Shown: positions 52,548 to 62,058, counted from the first letter of the stretch. The stretch: 64,000 nt of DNA from Marinobacter sp. (GCA_022565395.1 JAIUMV010000005.1:62001-126000), one strand, 5' to 3'. Notes: generated by a model from the letters alone, not told the origin. Translations and numbers: made by a program.

Positions 52548-54159
52548 GGCTGGGTCCGGTAAAAAGGGGCAGGCTGATCTGTACCCGTGTTCCTTGCGGT
52601 TGGTTGTCCAGCAAGGCAATCGTTCCATCATGGGCGTCCATGATGGCCTTGGCGATGCAAAGTCCAATACCGAGCCCGTCTGGCCGGGCCTTGCGTGCGG
52701 CAGCACCACGGAAGTGTCGGTGGAACAGCTGGGTGCGCTCACCGGCATCAAGCCCGATGCCCTGGTCTTGTAATTCAAGGGTCAGTTCGCTGTGATTAAC
52801 GTTACAGCTGAGGGTGAGCGGCTGGCCTGCTGGTGAATACTGACGGGCATTGTCGGTGATGATGCGCAGCACGCTGGCAAACTTGTCGGTATCAACCAGG
52901 AGCCAGGCGTCGTCCGGTAATCGGGTTGGCATAGTCAGTATCAGCGGTATTTCGCTGCCCAGATGCTGCTGCACGGTGGTTGTGACATGCTGAACAAAGT
53001 GGCCAAGAGTGGTGGGTTTGACGGCGATCTGTAATAGTCTCTCCTCGCCCCGAGCCAGCATCAGCAGGTCATCGATCCGCCCGTTGAGTTGCTGACTGGC
53101 AGCGAGAATGCGGGTGAATGAATCCCGGTATTCAGCAATGTCCTTTTCTTTGCCGCGCAGGCTGACCTCCGCTTCGCCCTGAATGCTGGTGGCAGGGGTG
53201 CGCAATTCATGACTGATATCTGCCAGCAGCTGCTTTTGACGGCCCTCGGCTTCGTGCAGCTGCGCCAAGGCTCGTTGCAGTTCTGCGGTGCGCTGCTGAA
53301 CCTGTTTTTCGGTGGCTTGCTGGGTCAGGCTCTTCTGGGCGGCAAAATCAGCAATGTAGCCTGACATCAGGTTGAACTGGCGTGCCAGCTCGGCAAACTC
53401 AGCCGGGCCCTGTTCAGCGATGCGGTGATGGAAATGCCCCTGTTGCAGCTGTTGCGTGCCGTTCAGTAGTTGCTGGAGCGGGCGGCTCAGGCTCCGGGAC
53501 AGGTGGATGCCAATCGCAATGGCAAACAGCAGGCCGATGAGACTGATCAATACCATGGTGGCCTGAACCCTTTGTACCGCGTGCAGGGCGTCATGCTCTG
53601 TCTCGCTGGCGCGCTGCTTCTGCGCGGCGATGGCGCCCTGCAGCAGCTCTGGCAGATCGGCATCCTGAAATTTGTCGAACAGCGCTATCAAGGTCCGCCA
53701 TAGCTGGCTGTCATCGGGATGGGTCGCTATTTCACGGGTTTTGAGGGCCTGCTCCAGGGTATAAAGGTTTGACTGCAGCAGGGAGATGACTTTCACCTGC
53801 GCCATGATGTGCTGCAGGTCTTCTTCTCCGCTTGTCAGTAACTGATCGCGGATGCTCAGTTGGTCAAGGGTGCTCAGTTGTTGCCTCATGCGGGTGAAAA
53901 GATGGTTGCGGATATCGGTGTTGGCATCCTCTGTCAGCAGGTATTCCGCCAGCCAGACCTTCAGCCGCTGTTTGTCTGCCCGCAGCGAAATGAACTCTGT
54001 CAGCATCTGGTTGGCGATGCGGTTGCGCTGGGTGTGGTACTCGGAATTCTGGTGCGCCCAGAAACCAATGCCGGATAGCAGCAGGATGATACCCACCAGA
54101 ATACAGAGCGATACGATCAGCTTGCGTAGGTACATGGTGAGGCCCGCAAAAGAAACCAT
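52528..54159 (-). CDS. Sensor histidine kinase
   Basis: A 543-residue membrane kinase paired with the overlapping response regulator. Order: TM1 (about 12-32), a long periplasmic helical sensor (about 33-190), TM2 (about 195-217), HAMP (about 218-268), a coiled coil, HisKA with ISHELRTPATSIQGEAEVSL (His about 314) and an ATPase domain (NARQYSP, LQDQGIGLDAG, DGLGIGLCIAKAIMDAH). The N-box and G-boxes are intact. The helical sensor shows no ligand motif. A metal or envelope signal is suggested only by the His-rich genes nearby. Confidence 0.87.
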   Translation of the reverse strand: MVSFAGLTMYLRKLIVSLCILVGIILLLSGIGFWAHQNSEYHTQRNRIANQMLTEFISLRADKQRLKVWLAEYLLTEDANTDIRNHLFTRMRQQLSTLDQLSIRDQLLTSGEEDLQHIMAQVKVISLLQSNLYTLEQALKTREIATHPDDSQLWRTLIALFDKFQDADLPELLQGAIAAQKQRASETEHDALHAVQRVQATMVLISLIGLLFAIAIGIHLSRSLSRPLQQLLNGTQQLQQGHFHHRIAEQGPAEFAELARQFNLMSGYIADFAAQKSLTQQATEKQVQQRTAELQRALAQLHEAEGRQKQLLADISHELRTPATSIQGEAEVSLRGKEKDIAEYRDSFTRILAASQQLNGRIDDLLMLARGEERLLQIAVKPTTLGHFVQHVTTTVQQHLGSEIPLILTMPTRLPDDAWLLVDTDKFASVLRIITDNARQYSPAGQPLTLSCNVNHSELTLELQDQGIGLDAGERTQLFHRHFRGAAARKARPDGLGIGLCIAKAIMDAHDGTIALLDNQPQGTRVQISLPLFTGPSHESTDY

Positions 54160-54266
54160 GGAGCCTCAGTATAGGGAGCCCTGTTGGGCCGGTCATGAAA
54201 ATCGTGTTAATTTTCAGTACCGTGATGTCTTCCCACTGTCTGTCGTCCGCCGACACCGGAGCCACA

Positions 54267-54935
54267 ATGCCCTATCAATTTGAAGATCTGAAAAACAGCT
54301 GTCCCGATGCATGGCATGGCTATATTGAGCACCCGTTTGTGCACCAGCTGGGTGATGGCACGCTGATGCCAGCAGCGTTCCAACACTATCTCAAGCAGGA
54401 CTATCTATTCCTGATTCAGTTTGCCCGGGCCTTTGCCCTGGCGGCCTATAAAAGCCCGACCCTCGCGGATCTGCGGCAGGCCAAGGACGGACTGCAGGCC
54501 ATCGTGGATGTGGAGCTCGACTTGCATGTCAGCTACTGCGAGACATGGGGTATTTCCGAGGCAGAACTGGCTGGCTTACCGGAAGCCCGCGCGACAATGG
54601 CCTATACGCGTTATGTGCTGGATACCGGCAACAGGGGCGATCTGCTGGACCTGCATGTGGCGCTGTCGCCCTGTATGGTGGGTTACGGCGAGATCGCCAA
54701 CTGGCTGAACAGCCGTGCGAGCACCATCCGGGGCGACGCAAACCCCTATGACGCCTGGATTGCAATGTATGAGAGCGAGGCGTTTCAGGGGGCAATGCGT
54801 GCTGAAATCGATTGGCTGAACGCGCGCCTGGCGGAGGTGTCGCCTGCCCGTTTCCAGCACTTGTGCCGGATTTTCCGGGATGCGACCCGTTTAGAGATTG
54901 ATTTCTGGGAGATGGGCCTGCATCTGCGCGATTGA
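54267..54935 (+). CDS. tenA: TenA-family aminopyrimidine aminohydrolase (thiaminase II)
   Basis: Thiamine salvage enzyme that hydrolyses 4-amino-5-aminomethyl-2-methylpyrimidine. It has 222 residues from the ATG at 54267 (GGAG upstream). All-helical, with the conserved DYLFLIQFARAFALAAYKS (about 45-63), catalytic Cys in ALSPCMVGYGEIA (about 136-148) and C-terminal LEIDFWEMGL. It is a stand-alone copy, between a kinase gene (divergent) and a DUF305 gene (convergent); no other thi gene is near. Confidence 0.9.
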   Translation: MPYQFEDLKNSCPDAWHGYIEHPFVHQLGDGTLMPAAFQHYLKQDYLFLIQFARAFALAAYKSPTLADLRQAKDGLQAIVDVELDLHVSYCETWGISEAELAGLPEARATMAYTRYVLDTGNRGDLLDLHVALSPCMVGYGEIANWLNSRASTIRGDANPYDAWIAMYESEAFQGAMRAEIDWLNARLAEVSPARFQHLCRIFRDATRLEIDFWEMGLHLRD

Positions 54936-55005
54936 TCCCGCCGCGACAGTCGTGGGCAAGGTATGGGGCCCTGGTGCCTGACGGCATCAGGGCCCTTGAT
55001 GCGAC

Positions 55006-55689
55006 TTAGTGGTGCTGGTGCTGCTGCGGGGCGTGCCGGGGCGCAGCGTGCTGTTCCAACCAGCTTTGCATCATGGCGACTTCCCGCTCCTGCTCGCGAA
55101 TCACCGCAAAGGCCAGTTCACGTAGCGCCGGGTCCGTTGTGTAGGCCAGCAGTACATAGGCCATGTCGATGGCCGCCACATGGTGGGGAATCATGCCGGC
55201 AACAAAATCCCGGTCCACATCACCAGTGGCGTGACCGTGCATGTCCTGCATCATGCGGTCATTGATGCGGTTGTAGGCGGCTATGATCTCCTTGGCGTAA
55301 TCGCCCGGTTTTGCTGCGCCATAGGCGTCCAGCCAGGCTTGCATCTGGGCGATTTCTGCCCGCTGGGCGGCGATAATCTCATCCGCCAGGGTCTGCAGGC
55401 CCGGGTTGCTGCCCTTGTCCTTGAGCACCTCTGCCATATCAATGGCGCCTTGATGGTGGGGAATCATGCCGCGCACGAAATCATAGTCAGCGTCACCCGT
55501 CAGGGTCAGGCCATGCATGTCCTCCATCATGCGTTTGTTGGCCTTGGCGAAGGCATCCGTGACCTGGGTATGATGCGGTGTATGCCCCGCCGGGTGGTGA
55601 GCTTGCGTGTTGTGATGGTGAGCCACTACTAGGCCGCTGCCGATGGTCAGGGTTATCAGACCGGCAAAAGCAATAGGTTTGATTTTCAT
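55006..55689 (-). CDS. Exported two-domain DUF305 protein (putative copper-binding)
   Basis: A 227-residue exported protein: a signal peptide (residues 1-24, ending VVAH), a His-rich linker, then two DUF305 units. Each has the Met/His motif (MHG then DFVRGMIPHHQGAIDMAE, and MHGHATGDVDRDFVAGMIPHHVAAIDMAY), typical of CopM-like copper binders. The His-rich tail HAPQQHQHH adds ligands. The start is the ATG at 55687-55689 with GGAG upstream; the frame is open further but not protein-like. Likely last gene of a short operon with the two genes upstream. Confidence 0.85.
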   Translation of the reverse strand: MKIKPIAFAGLITLTIGSGLVVAHHHNTQAHHPAGHTPHHTQVTDAFAKANKRMMEDMHGLTLTGDADYDFVRGMIPHHQGAIDMAEVLKDKGSNPGLQTLADEIIAAQRAEIAQMQAWLDAYGAAKPGDYAKEIIAAYNRINDRMMQDMHGHATGDVDRDFVAGMIPHHVAAIDMAYVLLAYTTDPALRELAFAVIREQEREVAMMQSWLEQHAAPRHAPQQHQHH

Positions 55690-55790
55690 AATTAACTCCA
55701 AAGCGCATAGTGTGCGTGGCGCAGGCAGGTCGCCAGTGCGCCTTTCGAGACGTCGGATCGGACGCCGTTCAATTGCTGGGTTGATGGTGT

Positions 55791-56177
55791 TCAGCTGGCT
55801 CTTGGAGGTGGTGAAGGGGGGTAGTGTTCCGGCGTGGCCGGGAGTGGCAGGTTTGCTGCTGTCAGTGACACCCGCGTCGGCGTTGCCGGCGACAGCGCCT
55901 GGTTGGGCAGTGACACCAGCGCACACAGCTGAGCACACAAGGTCGACTCGGCCATGGGACAGTCCCGGTGGTGCTGGTCAACCGAGGCCTCGCCATGATG
56001 TGCGTGGCCTGCGCCGACACTATGGTGGCTGCCCTGTAGCAGTTGCACCGAGGCGGGTTGGCCAGCGGCGGCCATGCCTGCGGCCTGGGTGAGCCCGGCC
56101 AGCCAGACGATGACACACAGGCAGACCAGCCGGGTAAGTCCGGCATGGGTGGTGCGTCTGGCAAAGTGCGTCATCAT
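55791..56177 (-). CDS. Small His/Cys-rich exported protein
   Basis: A 128-residue protein from the ATG at 56177 (56174 is a near alternative; an upstream start at 56234 is possible). Signal peptide with hydrophobic core LTRLVCLCVIVWLAGLTQA (about 15-33). The mature part has HHSVGAGHAHHGEAS and HHRDC at about 51-71, then CAQLC at about 79-83. It looks like a secreted metal-binding protein of the DUF2946 kind, though the match is weak. It lies about 100 bases upstream of the DUF305 gene in the same direction. Confidence 0.6.
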   Translation of the reverse strand: MMTHFARRTTHAGLTRLVCLCVIVWLAGLTQAAGMAAAGQPASVQLLQGSHHSVGAGHAHHGEASVDQHHRDCPMAESTLCAQLCALVSLPNQALSPATPTRVSLTAANLPLPATPEHYPPSPPPRAS

Positions 56178-56329
56178 GGTGTGTGCGTATACCGGCTTGT
56201 GGTGGGGTGTACTCCATTCTGGACTATCCAGCATAACCCGCTTTGGCGTCGGCGTCATGGTGTTGTCAGTGGTGACTTTTGACGCCGGTGCTCGAGGGAA
56301 GTTCCGCGAGCGGTTGGCCGGGGTGATGT

Positions 56330-56872
56330 TCAAAACCGATATTCGATACCAAAGTCGACACGGTAGTTCTGGTTCAGTGCATCCGGCAGGTTGCCCAGGG
56401 AGGACGGCAGGATGGCTTGCCCGGACAGGGCGGCTTCCTGTTCACTTTCGGCTATTTGCACGGCAGAGCGGGTCTCGTCCAGATTCTGGATGCGGCTGCC
56501 GGTGCCGATACTCGGCTCAAGCCACTGCCAGCCGGTGTCATTGCTGGTGTCCTGCGGTTCCTCCGGCCAACTGGCGGGCGGCAGCACTACGGGTGAGGGG
56601 ATACTGTAGGGCGTGGTCGGCACTGCTTCTGTGGTGGCGGGTGCAGCGGCTGTAGTGGCGTCCCGTATGGGGTCAAAGCGCCAGTCGAGGCTGAAGGCGG
56701 GCAGGCTGACACCCATCAGCAGGCAGGTGAGCAGACTGCGGCTGTTGCAGTTGCTGGCGCTGGCAGGCGTCCATCTCTGCCAATGTGGACGGACGGCAAT
56801 GCCATTGCGTCCGGCACCCGGCTGGGGTAGAACTGCGTCTCTTATTCTCGCGAATCTAACAGGAGCACGCAT
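56330..56872 (-). CDS. Putative exported protein, start uncertain
   Basis: Up to 180 residues. A signal-like segment (LLTCLLMGVSLPAFS) lies at about residues 47-61 counted from the ATG at 56872; a start at 56716 would cut it. From there a Pro/Thr/Ala-rich stretch leads to a short domain ending in GIEYRF, like an outer-membrane or surface protein end. It overlaps the tesB ribosome site (antisense) if the long form is used, which is suspicious. I cannot name a family. It probably belongs with the two metal-binding genes downstream. Confidence 0.45.
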   Translation of the reverse strand: MRAPVRFARIRDAVLPQPGAGRNGIAVRPHWQRWTPASASNCNSRSLLTCLLMGVSLPAFSLDWRFDPIRDATTAAAPATTEAVPTTPYSIPSPVVLPPASWPEEPQDTSNDTGWQWLEPSIGTGSRIQNLDETRSAVQIAESEQEAALSGQAILPSSLGNLPDALNQNYRVDFGIEYRF

Positions 56873-57746
56873 GCTTGAAGTCACCCGTAAACTGGTAGAA
56901 CTGTTGGATCTGTCCCCGCTGGGGGATGATCACTTCCAAGGCGAGAGTGAAGACCTTGGTTTCCCCCAGGTGTTCGGGGGGCAGGTGCTGGGGCAGGGGC
57001 TGATGGCTGCCAGTCGCACGGTTGAGGGGCGACTTCCTCACTCCTTGCATGCTTATTTCCTCCGTCCGGGCCGCCCGGATCAACCCATTGACTATGAAGT
57101 TCAGCGTGTCCGTGACGGTGGCAGTTTCACCGTGCGTCGGGTCATCGCGCGTCAGGATGGCAAGGAAATTCTCACCGGCTCGGTCTCCTTCCAGGACCAT
57201 GAAGACGGGCTGGAGCATCAACTGGCGATGCCTGCTGCGCCCGCCTATGACACCCTGAAATCGGAACACACCTACGCGCTGATGCTCAAGCAGTATATTC
57301 CCGAACATCTGCGAGACAAGTTTACGCGGGAGCGCCCTATCGAGATTCGTCCGGTAGACCCGATGAACCCGCTTAAGCCTGAACCCAAGACGCCGGTCAA
57401 GCAGAGCTGGTTCCGGGCCCAGGGTGAGCTGCCGGATGATCAGATACTGCATCGTTGCCTGTTGGCCTATACCTCTGATTTTGGCCTGTTGGGCACCGCC
57501 ATGAACCCCCATGGCGTTACGTTTATGAGCCGGGGGATGAAAGTGGCCAGCCTGGATCATGCCATCTGGTTCCACCGTGACCTGCGTATGGACGATTGGT
57601 TGCTGTACGACATGGATAGTCCGTCCTCCTCTGGAGGCCGGGGCTTTACTCGGGGCAATATCTACAATCAGGCGGGTGTGCTGGTGGCGTCCACCTGTCA
57701 GGAAGGTCTTATTCGCAAGCGGGCCAAGCCAGCGACGGCTGGCTGA
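56871..57746 (+). CDS. tesB: Acyl-CoA thioesterase II (TesB)
   Basis: Double-hotdog thioesterase that hydrolyses medium and long acyl-CoA. It has 291 residues from the ATG at 56871, preceded by AGGAG; the longer open frame is spurious. Family features: FGGQVLGQGLMAASRTV (about 35-51), HSLHAYFLRPG (about 56-66), GGSFTVRRV and in the second half YTSDFGLLGTAMNPHG with WFHRDLRMDDWLLYDMDSPSSSGGRGF. Single gene, convergent with the EAL-protein gene. Confidence 0.94.
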   Translation: MLEVTRKLVELLDLSPLGDDHFQGESEDLGFPQVFGGQVLGQGLMAASRTVEGRLPHSLHAYFLRPGRPDQPIDYEVQRVRDGGSFTVRRVIARQDGKEILTGSVSFQDHEDGLEHQLAMPAAPAYDTLKSEHTYALMLKQYIPEHLRDKFTRERPIEIRPVDPMNPLKPEPKTPVKQSWFRAQGELPDDQILHRCLLAYTSDFGLLGTAMNPHGVTFMSRGMKVASLDHAIWFHRDLRMDDWLLYDMDSPSSSGGRGFTRGNIYNQAGVLVASTCQEGLIRKRAKPATAG

Positions 57747-57755
57747 TTCAGCGCT

Positions 57756-60308
57756 TCAGGCCTGGCGCGGGGCGGCGAGGGCTTGGCGCGCCGCCAGCCA
57801 GCTCAGCAGTTGTTCCAATGGCATCGGCCTGGCCAGTACATACCCCTGCAGGGTGTCGCAGCCCATGCGCTGCAGTATCTCAGTGGTTTCGACATCCTCA
57901 ACTCCCTCTGCCACCACCACATAACCCAGGCTGTGACACATGACGATGGTGGCCTCAACAATCACCTGATCTTCTGCATGGCGTGCCAGATCTACGATCA
58001 GTGAACGGTCAATCTTGATCTCCCGTGCCGGCAGCTGCTTGATGTAGGACAGGGACGAATAACCCGAGCCAAAGTCATCAATGGCCAGCGGGATGTCGGC
58101 CACATGCAGTGACTTCAGCGCCTTCAGCGAGTTCTTCGGATCCATCATCATGGAGGTTTCCGTCAGCTCCAGCATCAGCTTGCCCCGGTGATGGGGGTGG
58201 GCGCTCATCAGCCGTTGCACAAACAGGGGGAAGTCCCGCTCCCGCAGGTTATTGGGCGAGATGTTGACGGCAATGGAAAGATCATAGCCTGCTGCCAACA
58301 GTCGATCCCTGCTGGACAGGGCGCGCTCCAGCACCCAGCGGGTCAGACTTTTCATCAAACCAGTCTGCTCAGCCACCTCGATCAGCTGGTCAGCAGGTAA
58401 CTGGCGTTCAGGCCAGCGGATCAGAGCCTCGACACCGGTGATATTACCTGTTGCCAGACACTGCTTGGGCTGCAGGTACAGGGCCAGCTGGTTCTGGTGC
58501 AGGGCCCGGCGCAGGTCGGCGGCCAGGGTCAGGCGTTCGGCGCTGTAGGAGTCCTCCGTGGGCTGATAGTACGCCAGCCCCCGTTCCCGTGCCGCCTCCG
58601 TTTCCTGAGCGATATAGGCCTGACGAATCAGGGTGTTGGTGTCTTTGCCGTGCTCGGGGTAGAGGGCGATACCGGTTACCGCGTCCACGGGCAGCTGCAT
58701 ACCCAGGTAATCCACAGATTCACGTAGCTGTTCCAGGCATTGGGCAATGCGCCTTGGCTGTGCGGTTGCAATGTCGGTGTCCACCAAAAAGGCGAAGCTG
58801 GCGGAGTCCAGTGACGCCACATAGAAGTTCTTTTCTGCCGAGCGTTCAACCGCCTCTATGCCCGGCAGCTCCTTGAGAATGCTGTTGTAACGGCGGGACA
58901 GCACATCCAGCAGGCGGTCCGTATTGGTGTGGCCGAGGGTCTTGGTGATGGATTGCAGGTTGGTGAGCTGTATAACCCCGACAGCGTGACGCCCGGTGCT
59001 TTCCCGTGCCAATTTATCCTGTACTAGCATTTCAAAACTGGAGCGGTTGGGTAGGCCGGTTAACGGGTTGTGCAGTGCCTGATCCATCATGCGCAGTTCT
59101 GCCTTACGTCGCGCGGCAAGCGCGTTGAGCTGGGCTTCCCGGGCAGCGATGCGCTCCTCCCGCTCCGAGTAGAGGCGCTTGGCCAGGGCAATGGACAACA
59201 GGATGGCCTCCAGCGCAGAGCCAATCTGCATGCCGTACTCGGTAAAGAATGTGCTCGGCAGCCAGCCGATCTTGTTAACGGCGGTAACGACACAGCCAAT
59301 GGTCAGCGCGGTCCAGGCCAGGGTATAGATGCCTGCCTGGCGGGCGCCGCGCATCCACTGAATAGGGCCGGTGAAAAGCAAGAGCAGGCAGGCGGGCACA
59401 GCCAGCGCCACTGATAGCTTGATGGCGGTGTTGTAGTCGAAAACGAACGCCCCCAGCATGGCCAACAGTGTGGCGATGATGGCGCCGCGCACCAGTTTGT
59501 CCAGGGCCGGGTTGGTTTGCCGTAACTCCAGGAACGAACGGGCAAACAACAGGGAAAACAACAGGGCAAAGGGAATGGCCACCAGTGTCGCCTGATTTTG
59601 CAGCCAGGGATTGTCCGGCCACAACCAGGGAAAGGTCAGCCCCCTGAGTCCGGAGATCAGGAACAGGTAACCAAAGGTGGAGATGGAATAGTAGAGATAA
59701 TTGGCCTCACGCAGCACCATGAACAGTATCAGATTGAACAGGATGACGGTGGACAGGATGCCAACGTAGATGGCGTGCAGTTGCAGACTGTTGGAGGTAT
59801 GGCTGAAGAAGCTGGCACGATCCCAGAGGGTTATGGGCACCTGCAGGGCGCCATCCGTCTGGATACGCAGGTAGACCTCATAGTGATTGCCGGCGTCAAG
59901 CTCCAGCGGAAAGACAAAATTGGGATGTTTGACCGGTCGCTGGTCAAAGGTGTGGCGGTCGCCGGTCTGGAAAAACTGGACAGGCTGACCATTTTTCAGC
60001 AGATGGAACTGAATATCGTCTAGATGCGGGTAGCTGATTTCCACCAGTTGCGCGCCGTGACTGTCGGGAACAACAAAACGAAACCAGAACGGGTCGGTCA
60101 GATAGCCGAAGTTAGGCACATTCTCGGTGGATACCTGCCAGCGGTCGCTGCGGCGGGCCTGGTCGAGCGACAATGGCTGGTCGGGGGCCATCCGCAGGTA
60201 CTCTATAGGCGGAATGTGGCGAACTTCGCCCCCGGTGTTGGCCAGGGCTCCCGACGCCACCATCATCATCGCAGCAATAGCGGTGAACAGCACAATGGTT
60301 GGGCGCAC
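57756..60308 (-). CDS. Membrane c-di-GMP phosphodiesterase (7TMR-DISM, degenerate GGDEF, EAL)
   Basis: An 850-residue protein: signal peptide (to GALA), extracellular DISM2 domain (about 30-165), seven membrane helices (about 185-380), a coiled coil, a GGDEF domain (about 420-580) and an EAL domain (about 595-840). The GGDEF site reads SLDSASF (about 499), so cyclase activity is lost. The EAL domain is complete: EALIRW (about 624), ELTETSMM, DDFGSGYSSLSYIKQL (about 745) and EGVE. It is therefore expected to lower c-di-GMP in response to an extracellular ligand. Confidence 0.92.
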   Translation of the reverse strand: MRPTIVLFTAIAAMMMVASGALANTGGEVRHIPPIEYLRMAPDQPLSLDQARRSDRWQVSTENVPNFGYLTDPFWFRFVVPDSHGAQLVEISYPHLDDIQFHLLKNGQPVQFFQTGDRHTFDQRPVKHPNFVFPLELDAGNHYEVYLRIQTDGALQVPITLWDRASFFSHTSNSLQLHAIYVGILSTVILFNLILFMVLREANYLYYSISTFGYLFLISGLRGLTFPWLWPDNPWLQNQATLVAIPFALLFSLLFARSFLELRQTNPALDKLVRGAIIATLLAMLGAFVFDYNTAIKLSVALAVPACLLLLFTGPIQWMRGARQAGIYTLAWTALTIGCVVTAVNKIGWLPSTFFTEYGMQIGSALEAILLSIALAKRLYSEREERIAAREAQLNALAARRKAELRMMDQALHNPLTGLPNRSSFEMLVQDKLARESTGRHAVGVIQLTNLQSITKTLGHTNTDRLLDVLSRRYNSILKELPGIEAVERSAEKNFYVASLDSASFAFLVDTDIATAQPRRIAQCLEQLRESVDYLGMQLPVDAVTGIALYPEHGKDTNTLIRQAYIAQETEAARERGLAYYQPTEDSYSAERLTLAADLRRALHQNQLALYLQPKQCLATGNITGVEALIRWPERQLPADQLIEVAEQTGLMKSLTRWVLERALSSRDRLLAAGYDLSIAVNISPNNLRERDFPLFVQRLMSAHPHHRGKLMLELTETSMMMDPKNSLKALKSLHVADIPLAIDDFGSGYSSLSYIKQLPAREIKIDRSLIVDLARHAEDQVIVEATIVMCHSLGYVVVAEGVEDVETTEILQRMGCDTLQGYVLARPMPLEQLLSWLAARQALAAPRQA

Positions 60309-60420
60309 AGAACGGGTCTTTGTTGTGATTGTGATTACTCGTTACGTGCCAGTATGGCGCGCTTTGACAGGCCGCTCAAGTCAAGTCGTGTAAGTGCAGG
60401 TATACAAGCGCATCCCTTGG

Positions 60421-60867
60421 TTACGCCAGCTGCCCGGCCCAGTCCCTGGCCCAGGGTACTGCCTCGGCTTCGGGCTCCAGGGTCTCCATGGCGTCAATAC
60501 GCAGCGTGTCCCCCACCTTTTGGCAGGCCAGCTCGTACAGGGCCTCCTCCATCAAGTCACCAGCGCCGCAGAAAGACGTCTGGTAAGAGCTGTCCCCCAG
60601 CACAATAATGCCAAAGGGGCGGCCAGGGAACTGGGGCAGGGTATCTCGCATGGCTGCCCACAGGGGCACCAGGTTGCCTGGCAATTCCCCCTGGCCGGTG
60701 GTGGAGGTGCACACCAGAATGGCGCTGTCATCCTTTTGCAGGTCTTCCAGTGCCGGTTGCTCATAGACGGTGACCTGATGTTCAGGTGCCAGAGCCTGCT
60801 GGATGGCTCGTGCGGTCATCAGAGCGCCACCGTATACCGTGCCGACGAAAATGCTGATCTTGGCCAT
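60421..60867 (-). CDS. Flavodoxin (MioC-like)
   Basis: A 148-residue FMN electron carrier from the ATG at 60865-60867. The FMN loop is GTVYGGALMTARAI (about 9-22), followed by STTGQGELPGN (about 54-64) and GDSSYQTSFCGAG. Closest to the MioC/short-chain flavodoxins. It is divergent from no gene; the next gene upstream on the same strand is the cyclase. The partner is unknown. Confidence 0.88.
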   Translation of the reverse strand: MAKISIFVGTVYGGALMTARAIQQALAPEHQVTVYEQPALEDLQKDDSAILVCTSTTGQGELPGNLVPLWAAMRDTLPQFPGRPFGIIVLGDSSYQTSFCGAGDLMEEALYELACQKVGDTLRIDAMETLEPEAEAVPWARDWAGQLA

Positions 60868-60960
60868 GGATAACCTTTGTGGGTAGTGAATACTGAGGCT
60901 GGGGCGGATATTAACCAGTGCGCAGGGTGGACTCAAGGTGCTGCGGCTATCAGCGGAATA

Positions 60961-62058
60961 TCAGGATGCGTCGCTGGTGGAAGGCCGGCGGTTTTTAACC
61001 CGGGGGACAATCCGGTTACGCCCGGCTTCTTTGGCTTCGTACAGATTGATGTCAGCATGTTTGAGAAGGTCATCGGCGGTACTGGCCTGGGACACAGTAG
61101 CGACACCGGCGCTGATGGTGACGGGCAGGCGCTGGCCATTGAAATCGAAGACGGTTTGTTCCACCTGTTCCCGCAGCCGTTCAGCCAATACCAGGGCCTG
61201 CAGTAATGAGGTGTCCGGTAGTAACAACAGAAATTCCTCGCCGCCCCAGCGGCCTGCCACGTCTGTCTGTCGGCACACGCTTTCCATCAGCCGGGCAAAA
61301 CGCTGTAGCACCAGGTCGCCCGCATTATGACCGTAATCGTCGTTGATGCGCTTGAACAGATCCAGGTCGATCAGAATGACTGAAAAATGGTGGCCTGAAC
61401 GGTGGTAGCGGGAGAGCTCAATGGCGATGCACTGTTGCATGTCACGACGGTTGGATAGGCCGGTAAGTTCGTCTGTTCGGGCCGCTTTTTCGTGCATGGT
61501 TGCCATCGCCAGCAGTTCACTGCGGGCCTGACGCCGTCCGGACTCCAGAATGAAACAGAACAGGGTTTCGAAAGCGATGGTGGCGTAGAACCGCAGCTTG
61601 AAGTCGGCGTCATACTCGGCAGTAACAAACGGCAGATCAGGGAAGCCAAACACGATCGCTGTCAGCAGCATGCAGATCAGAATCAGCAGCGTGCCTGTCT
61701 TGAGGTCGGTAAGGTAGAACAGCAGGGGCGGGAACACGTAGAGCCACAAGGGCCCGGTATTGCTCTCACCGCCAGACGCCACCAGGTAGATAAACAGCAG
61801 GGCGACACTGGTTAGCAGGCTGGTTTTCAGAACCCGGGTATTGTTCAGTGCCCTGCTGATGAGCAGATTCGCCAGCAGCAGGGCGGCAAAGCCCCAAAGC
61901 ACCAGCCCATGGACGTTGTGCCCGCCAAACCAGGACTTGAGTCCGATGCTGATCAGGAACAGGATGCCCGCCAGGGCGATGTAGGTAAGCACCCGGGCAA
62001 CACGGGTCTGCTCCTCCTCTTCCGCCAACTCAAGGCGGGCACGGTTTGGTTGAATCAT
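60961..62058 (-). CDS. Diguanylate cyclase with N-terminal membrane sensor
   Basis: About 365 residues from the ATG at 62058 (an in-frame GTG at 62094 is possible). There are five or six membrane helices (about 22-180). The C-terminal GGDEF domain has the active motif RWGGEEF (about 269-275) and an inhibitory I-site RQTD five residues before it, so c-di-GMP feedback inhibition is expected. DELTGLSNRRDM marks the domain start (about 194). It probably opposes the nearby phosphodiesterase. Confidence 0.9.
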   Translation of the reverse strand: MIQPNRARLELAEEEEQTRVARVLTYIALAGILFLISIGLKSWFGGHNVHGLVLWGFAALLLANLLISRALNNTRVLKTSLLTSVALLFIYLVASGGESNTGPLWLYVFPPLLFYLTDLKTGTLLILICMLLTAIVFGFPDLPFVTAEYDADFKLRFYATIAFETLFCFILESGRRQARSELLAMATMHEKAARTDELTGLSNRRDMQQCIAIELSRYHRSGHHFSVILIDLDLFKRINDDYGHNAGDLVLQRFARLMESVCRQTDVAGRWGGEEFLLLLPDTSLLQALVLAERLREQVEQTVFDFNGQRLPVTISAGVATVSQASTADDLLKHADINLYEAKEAGRNRIVPRVKNRRPSTSDAS

